From: a bacterium UBP2_UBA2255
GTDB lineage: Bacteria; Edwardsbacteria; AC1; EtOH8
Direction of reading: 5' to 3'
Assembly: GCA_002347565.1 (NCBI GenBank)
Contig: DDXR01000017.1
Location: 1-8,072 of the forward strand
Length of the DNA stretch: 8,072 nt
Shown here in pieces: positions 6,019-8,072 of this stretch. Under the pieces are notes generated by a model. It did no database searches and was not told where the DNA came from. It saw only the letters and a program-made list of their open reading frames with translations. Made by a program: the position numbers and the translations under genes. Position 1 is the first letter of the stretch, and every line of letters starts with the position of its first letter.

Positions 6019-6498
6019 ATGTGTGATGAGAAACAAGCGTGTCGCTGTGGGGAGGAAATGTTGCGGGAGTGCGGCTGTCATAGTCAGCGCACCTCTACGT
6101 TCCTGATGCCCGCAATACTTATCCTGCTTGCGAAAGGTACGTCATACGGGTACCATTTGCGGGATGATATGAAGAAGCAGGGGCTCCAGGATGGCGTCCC
6201 GGATCAAGCCGCCATCTACCGGTTGCTGCGGCAAATGGAGCTCAACGGCACGGTCAAGTCGCAATGGGCCACCAAATCCTCCGGCCCGGCCCGCCGGTCC
6301 TACCAGATCACCGCCAAGGGCCGCAGGCTACTGTCAGCCTGGGCACAGACCATCGAGGAACGCCGGGAGCGGTTGGGGCGGATGTTGGACGCCTATCGTG
6401 CCGTCGCCGTGAAAGCGAAACAGCGGGGCAACACGAAATACGCACTGCACCTACGCAAGAAGGACGGGCCCGTTCGACATTGCGAGGGTGAACTGTAA
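6019..6498 (+). CDS. PadR-family transcriptional regulator with cysteine-rich N-terminus
   Basis: This is a probable DNA-binding repressor controlling its own gene and the export genes that follow. From ATG 6019 it has 159 residues. Residues 29-108 match the PadR winged helix: a hydrophobic helix (LMPAILILLAKG), the YGYHL motif at 43-47, the recognition region AAIYRLLRQMELNG (64-77) and a wing GPARRSYQITAKG (89-101). A basic helix (about 110-128) would serve dimerisation. Before the domain lies an unusual segment with Cys2, Cys8, Cys10, Cys18, Cys20 and His21; another Cys stands at 155. This CxC-x7-CxCH arrangement suggests metal, Fe-S or redox sensing (inference). The frame is open from ATG 5998, but 6019 is preferred: AGAGAG precedes it by six bases, and 5998 lies in the probable operator and has no ribosome-binding site. 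The gene ends four bases before the adaptor gene. Confidence 0.88.
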   Translation: MCDEKQACRCGEEMLRECGCHSQRTSTFLMPAILILLAKGTSYGYHLRDDMKKQGLQDGVPDQAAIYRLLRQMELNGTVKSQWATKSSGPARRSYQITAKGRRLLSAWAQTIEERRERLGRMLDAYRAVAVKAKQRGNTKYALHLRKKDGPVRHCEGEL

Positions 6499-6502
6499 AA
6501 GT

Positions 6503-7582
6503 ATGCGATCGATCATGAAAAGAACCGCCTCCCTTGGCCCACTGTTCCCTGTCGCCCTGGCGGTCCTGTCCATCGCCGGGTTTGCCGGGTGCGGGAAGAA
6601 GGAATCAGCCGCCCTGCAGGCCGTCGGCGTGGCGCGCCGGGACATCAACTCCTCTGTGACGGCCACCGGCATCATCAAGCCGATGGTCGGGGCCGAGGTC
6701 AAGGTCGGTTCCCGGATATCCGGCATCGTCACCAAGCTGTACGCCAACATCGGCGATTACGTGCAGGCCGGTCAGCAGATCGCCCAGCTGGACACCCTGG
6801 ACCTGAAAGCCAAGCTGCTGCAGAGCGAGGCCGCGCTGATCACCGCCCAGGCCGCGCAGGAGTACGCCCTGTCGGAAAGCGCCCGGCAGAAGGCGCTGTT
6901 CGAACAGACGCTGATCTCCCGCCAGGAATACGACCTCTCCCAAAAGAGCATCAAGGCCGCCGAGGCCCAGCTGAAGCAGGCGCAGGCCAACCTGACATCC
7001 TCGAGGATACAGCTCGACTACGCCCGCATTTCCGCGCCCATCTCCGGCGTGGTGGCGTCGGTGTCGACCCAGGAGGGTGAAGTCGTGTCCGCCAGCTTCT
7101 CGGCCCCGACGTTCGTCACCATCATCAACCTGAAGAAGCTCGAGGTCCGCGCCTACGTCGACGAGACCGATATCGGGAAGATCAAAGTCGGACAGGCCGC
7201 TTCGTTCACGGTGGATACCTACACGGAGAACGACTTCAAGGGCACGGTGACCGCCATCTACCCGGCCGCCGTGATCCAGGACAACGTGGTCAACTACATC
7301 GTGACCATCCGGATCGAGGATTTCCAGGGGAAGACGCTGCGCCCGGAGATGACGGCCAACGTCTCGCTGTCCCTCGGCGTTCATCAGAACGTGCTGGCGG
7401 TCCCGACCTCTGCCATCAAGCGGGGCAAGGGCGGCAAGTACGTGCTGGTCCCGGACGGCAAGGCGGGCACGGCGAGACCCGTCAAGACGGGCTGGAAGGA
7501 CGCCACGCACACCGAGATTCTCAGCGGCCTGAAGGAAGGGGACTCCGTCATCGTGTCCGGGTCCAATGGCAAGGATAGCTAG
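6503..7582 (+). CDS. macA: MacA-like periplasmic adaptor (membrane fusion protein), probable lipoprotein
   Basis: This adaptor joins an inner-membrane MacB-type ABC transporter to an outer-membrane TolC-like channel. From ATG 6503 it has 359 residues. A signal peptide with a lipobox-like GFAGC (Cys30) is followed by the first lipoyl half (about 61-95, ending GDYVQAGQQIAQLD). An Ala/Gln/Leu-rich helical hairpin spans about 99-173. The second lipoyl half begins with LDYARISAPISGVV (about 172-185). A beta-barrel (about 201-288) and a membrane-proximal domain (about 295-355) complete the RND/HlyD adaptor order. Start candidates are GTG 6488 (overlapping padR), ATG 6503 and ATG 6515. 6503 is chosen because GAGGG at 6484-6488 lies upstream, although 14 bases away, which is long. 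MacA of E. coli is anchored by a membrane helix, so the lipid anchor would be a difference. macB follows after 41 bases. The substrate cannot be read from the sequence. Confidence 0.88.
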   Translation: MRSIMKRTASLGPLFPVALAVLSIAGFAGCGKKESAALQAVGVARRDINSSVTATGIIKPMVGAEVKVGSRISGIVTKLYANIGDYVQAGQQIAQLDTLDLKAKLLQSEAALITAQAAQEYALSESARQKALFEQTLISRQEYDLSQKSIKAAEAQLKQAQANLTSSRIQLDYARISAPISGVVASVSTQEGEVVSASFSAPTFVTIINLKKLEVRAYVDETDIGKIKVGQAASFTVDTYTENDFKGTVTAIYPAAVIQDNVVNYIVTIRIEDFQGKTLRPEMTANVSLSLGVHQNVLAVPTSAIKRGKGGKYVLVPDGKAGTARPVKTGWKDATHTEILSGLKEGDSVIVSGSNGKDS

Positions 7583-7623
7583 AACATAAGTCGGTAACCG
7601 AGAAAATATAGCAGGAGCACAGC

Positions 7624-8072
7624 ATGGTTCAGGCCAAAGGGATAACCAAGACCTACAACAAGGGCAGCGGGGCCTCGGTCCAGGCGCTGCGGGAGGTCAA
7701 CCTGGAGATCAAGCAGGGCGAGTTCGTGGCCATCATGGGCGCGTCCGGCTCCGGGAAGAGCACCCTGATGAATATCCTGGGCTGCCTCGACAAGCCCAGC
7801 GGCGGGCAGCTGCTGCTCGACGGCCAGGAGGTCAGCCGGATGGACGACCAGGCCCTGGCGCAGGTCCGCAACCAGAAGATCGGGTTCGTGTTCCAGTCGT
7901 TCAATCTGATGCCGCGGGCCAACGCCCTGGAGAACGTGGAGCTGCCGCTGATCTATTCCGACAAGGCGGACATCACCCGGCTGTCCCGCGAGGCGCTGGA
8001 ATCGGTCGGGCTCAAGGACCGGATCCACCACAATCCCGGCGAGCTCTCGGGCGGCCAGCAGCAGCGGGTGGC
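7624..8072 (+). CDS. macB: MacB-type ABC transporter ATP-binding protein, N-terminal part (3' truncated by window)
   Basis: This is the nucleotide-binding domain of an exporter of the MacB/LolD class. It would use cytoplasmic ATP hydrolysis to drive export through the MacA adaptor encoded just upstream. The 149 visible codons contain the Walker A motif GASGSGKST (residues 39-47), the Q-loop in GFVFQSFNLMP (Gln91) and the ABC signature LSGGQQQR (141-148). The Walker B motif and the rest lie beyond the window. The G-x-PSGG-x-L-x-LDG pattern and FNLMP after the Q-loop are typical of MacB/LolD. A full MacB would have a C-terminal four-helix permease fused to this domain; alternatively the permease is a separate gene. 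The start is clear: AGGAG at 7613-7617 stands six bases before ATG. Adjacency to the adaptor favours MacB over LolD. Confidence 0.88.
   Translation, partial: MVQAKGITKTYNKGSGASVQALREVNLEIKQGEFVAIMGASGSGKSTLMNILGCLDKPSGGQLLLDGQEVSRMDDQALAQVRNQKIGFVFQSFNLMPRANALENVELPLIYSDKADITRLSREALESVGLKDRIHHNPGELSGGQQQRV

Noticed and set aside
5796..6020. Minus-strand open frame of 74 codons in the spacer
   Set aside because: It runs through the terminator palindrome and the padR promoter, and shows no family resemblance.
7591..7601. Palindrome TCGGT-A-ACCGA between macA and macB as a terminator or operator
   Set aside because: Five-base arms with a one-base centre cannot form a useful hairpin, and there is no T-run; probably chance.

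Overview
The window reads as a GC-rich, Gram-negative, rod-shaped bacterium. It has an MreB/RodA elongation system, an Lgt for lipoproteins and the start of a MacAB-type tripartite exporter. Protein style (Lgt with a GCCYG motif, the PBP2 form, the longer RodA) fits a deltaproteobacterial or FCB-group/candidate-phylum lineage better than an enterobacterium. This placement is inference; no marker in the window settles it.

Positions 2-5621 hold one tightly packed plus-strand envelope operon: the 3' end of mreB, then mreC, mreD, mrdA (PBP2), rodA and lgt. mreC/mreD, mreD/mrdA and mrdA/rodA overlap by 4 bases (ATGA), so translational coupling is likely. MreB filaments, MreC and MreD position and activate the RodA glycosyltransferase and PBP2 transpeptidase pair that builds the side wall. 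Lgt performs the first step of lipoprotein maturation and appears to be carried on the same transcript.

Positions 5622-6018 are a non-coding junction of very different composition. A good promoter leads into the 5' half of a tRNA gene (acceptor strand, D arm) that stops near the anticodon stem, with no 3' half anywhere downstream. AT-rich DNA follows (about 36% G+C by hand count over 5701-5820). It contains a bulged hairpin, then a perfect 18-bp stem-loop followed by five T's, which is a strong intrinsic terminator. Last comes a near-consensus sigma70 promoter with an 8-bp ATGTACAT palindrome at its expected transcription start. The block may be a scar of a mobile-element insertion or deletion at the tRNA, or an assembly join, and it may encode a small RNA.

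Positions 6019-8072 (continuing past the end) look like a self-regulated export operon. It comprises a PadR-family repressor with an unusual cysteine-rich N-terminus, a MacA-like periplasmic adaptor with a probable lipoprotein signal, and the N-terminal half of a MacB-type ABC ATPase. PadR probably controls its own gene and the pump genes. No CRISPR array, rRNA, complete tRNA or recognisable insertion sequence is visible. The most distinctive points are the cysteine-rich PadR, the decapitated tRNA with its surviving promoter, and the candidate small RNA ending in the palindrome.
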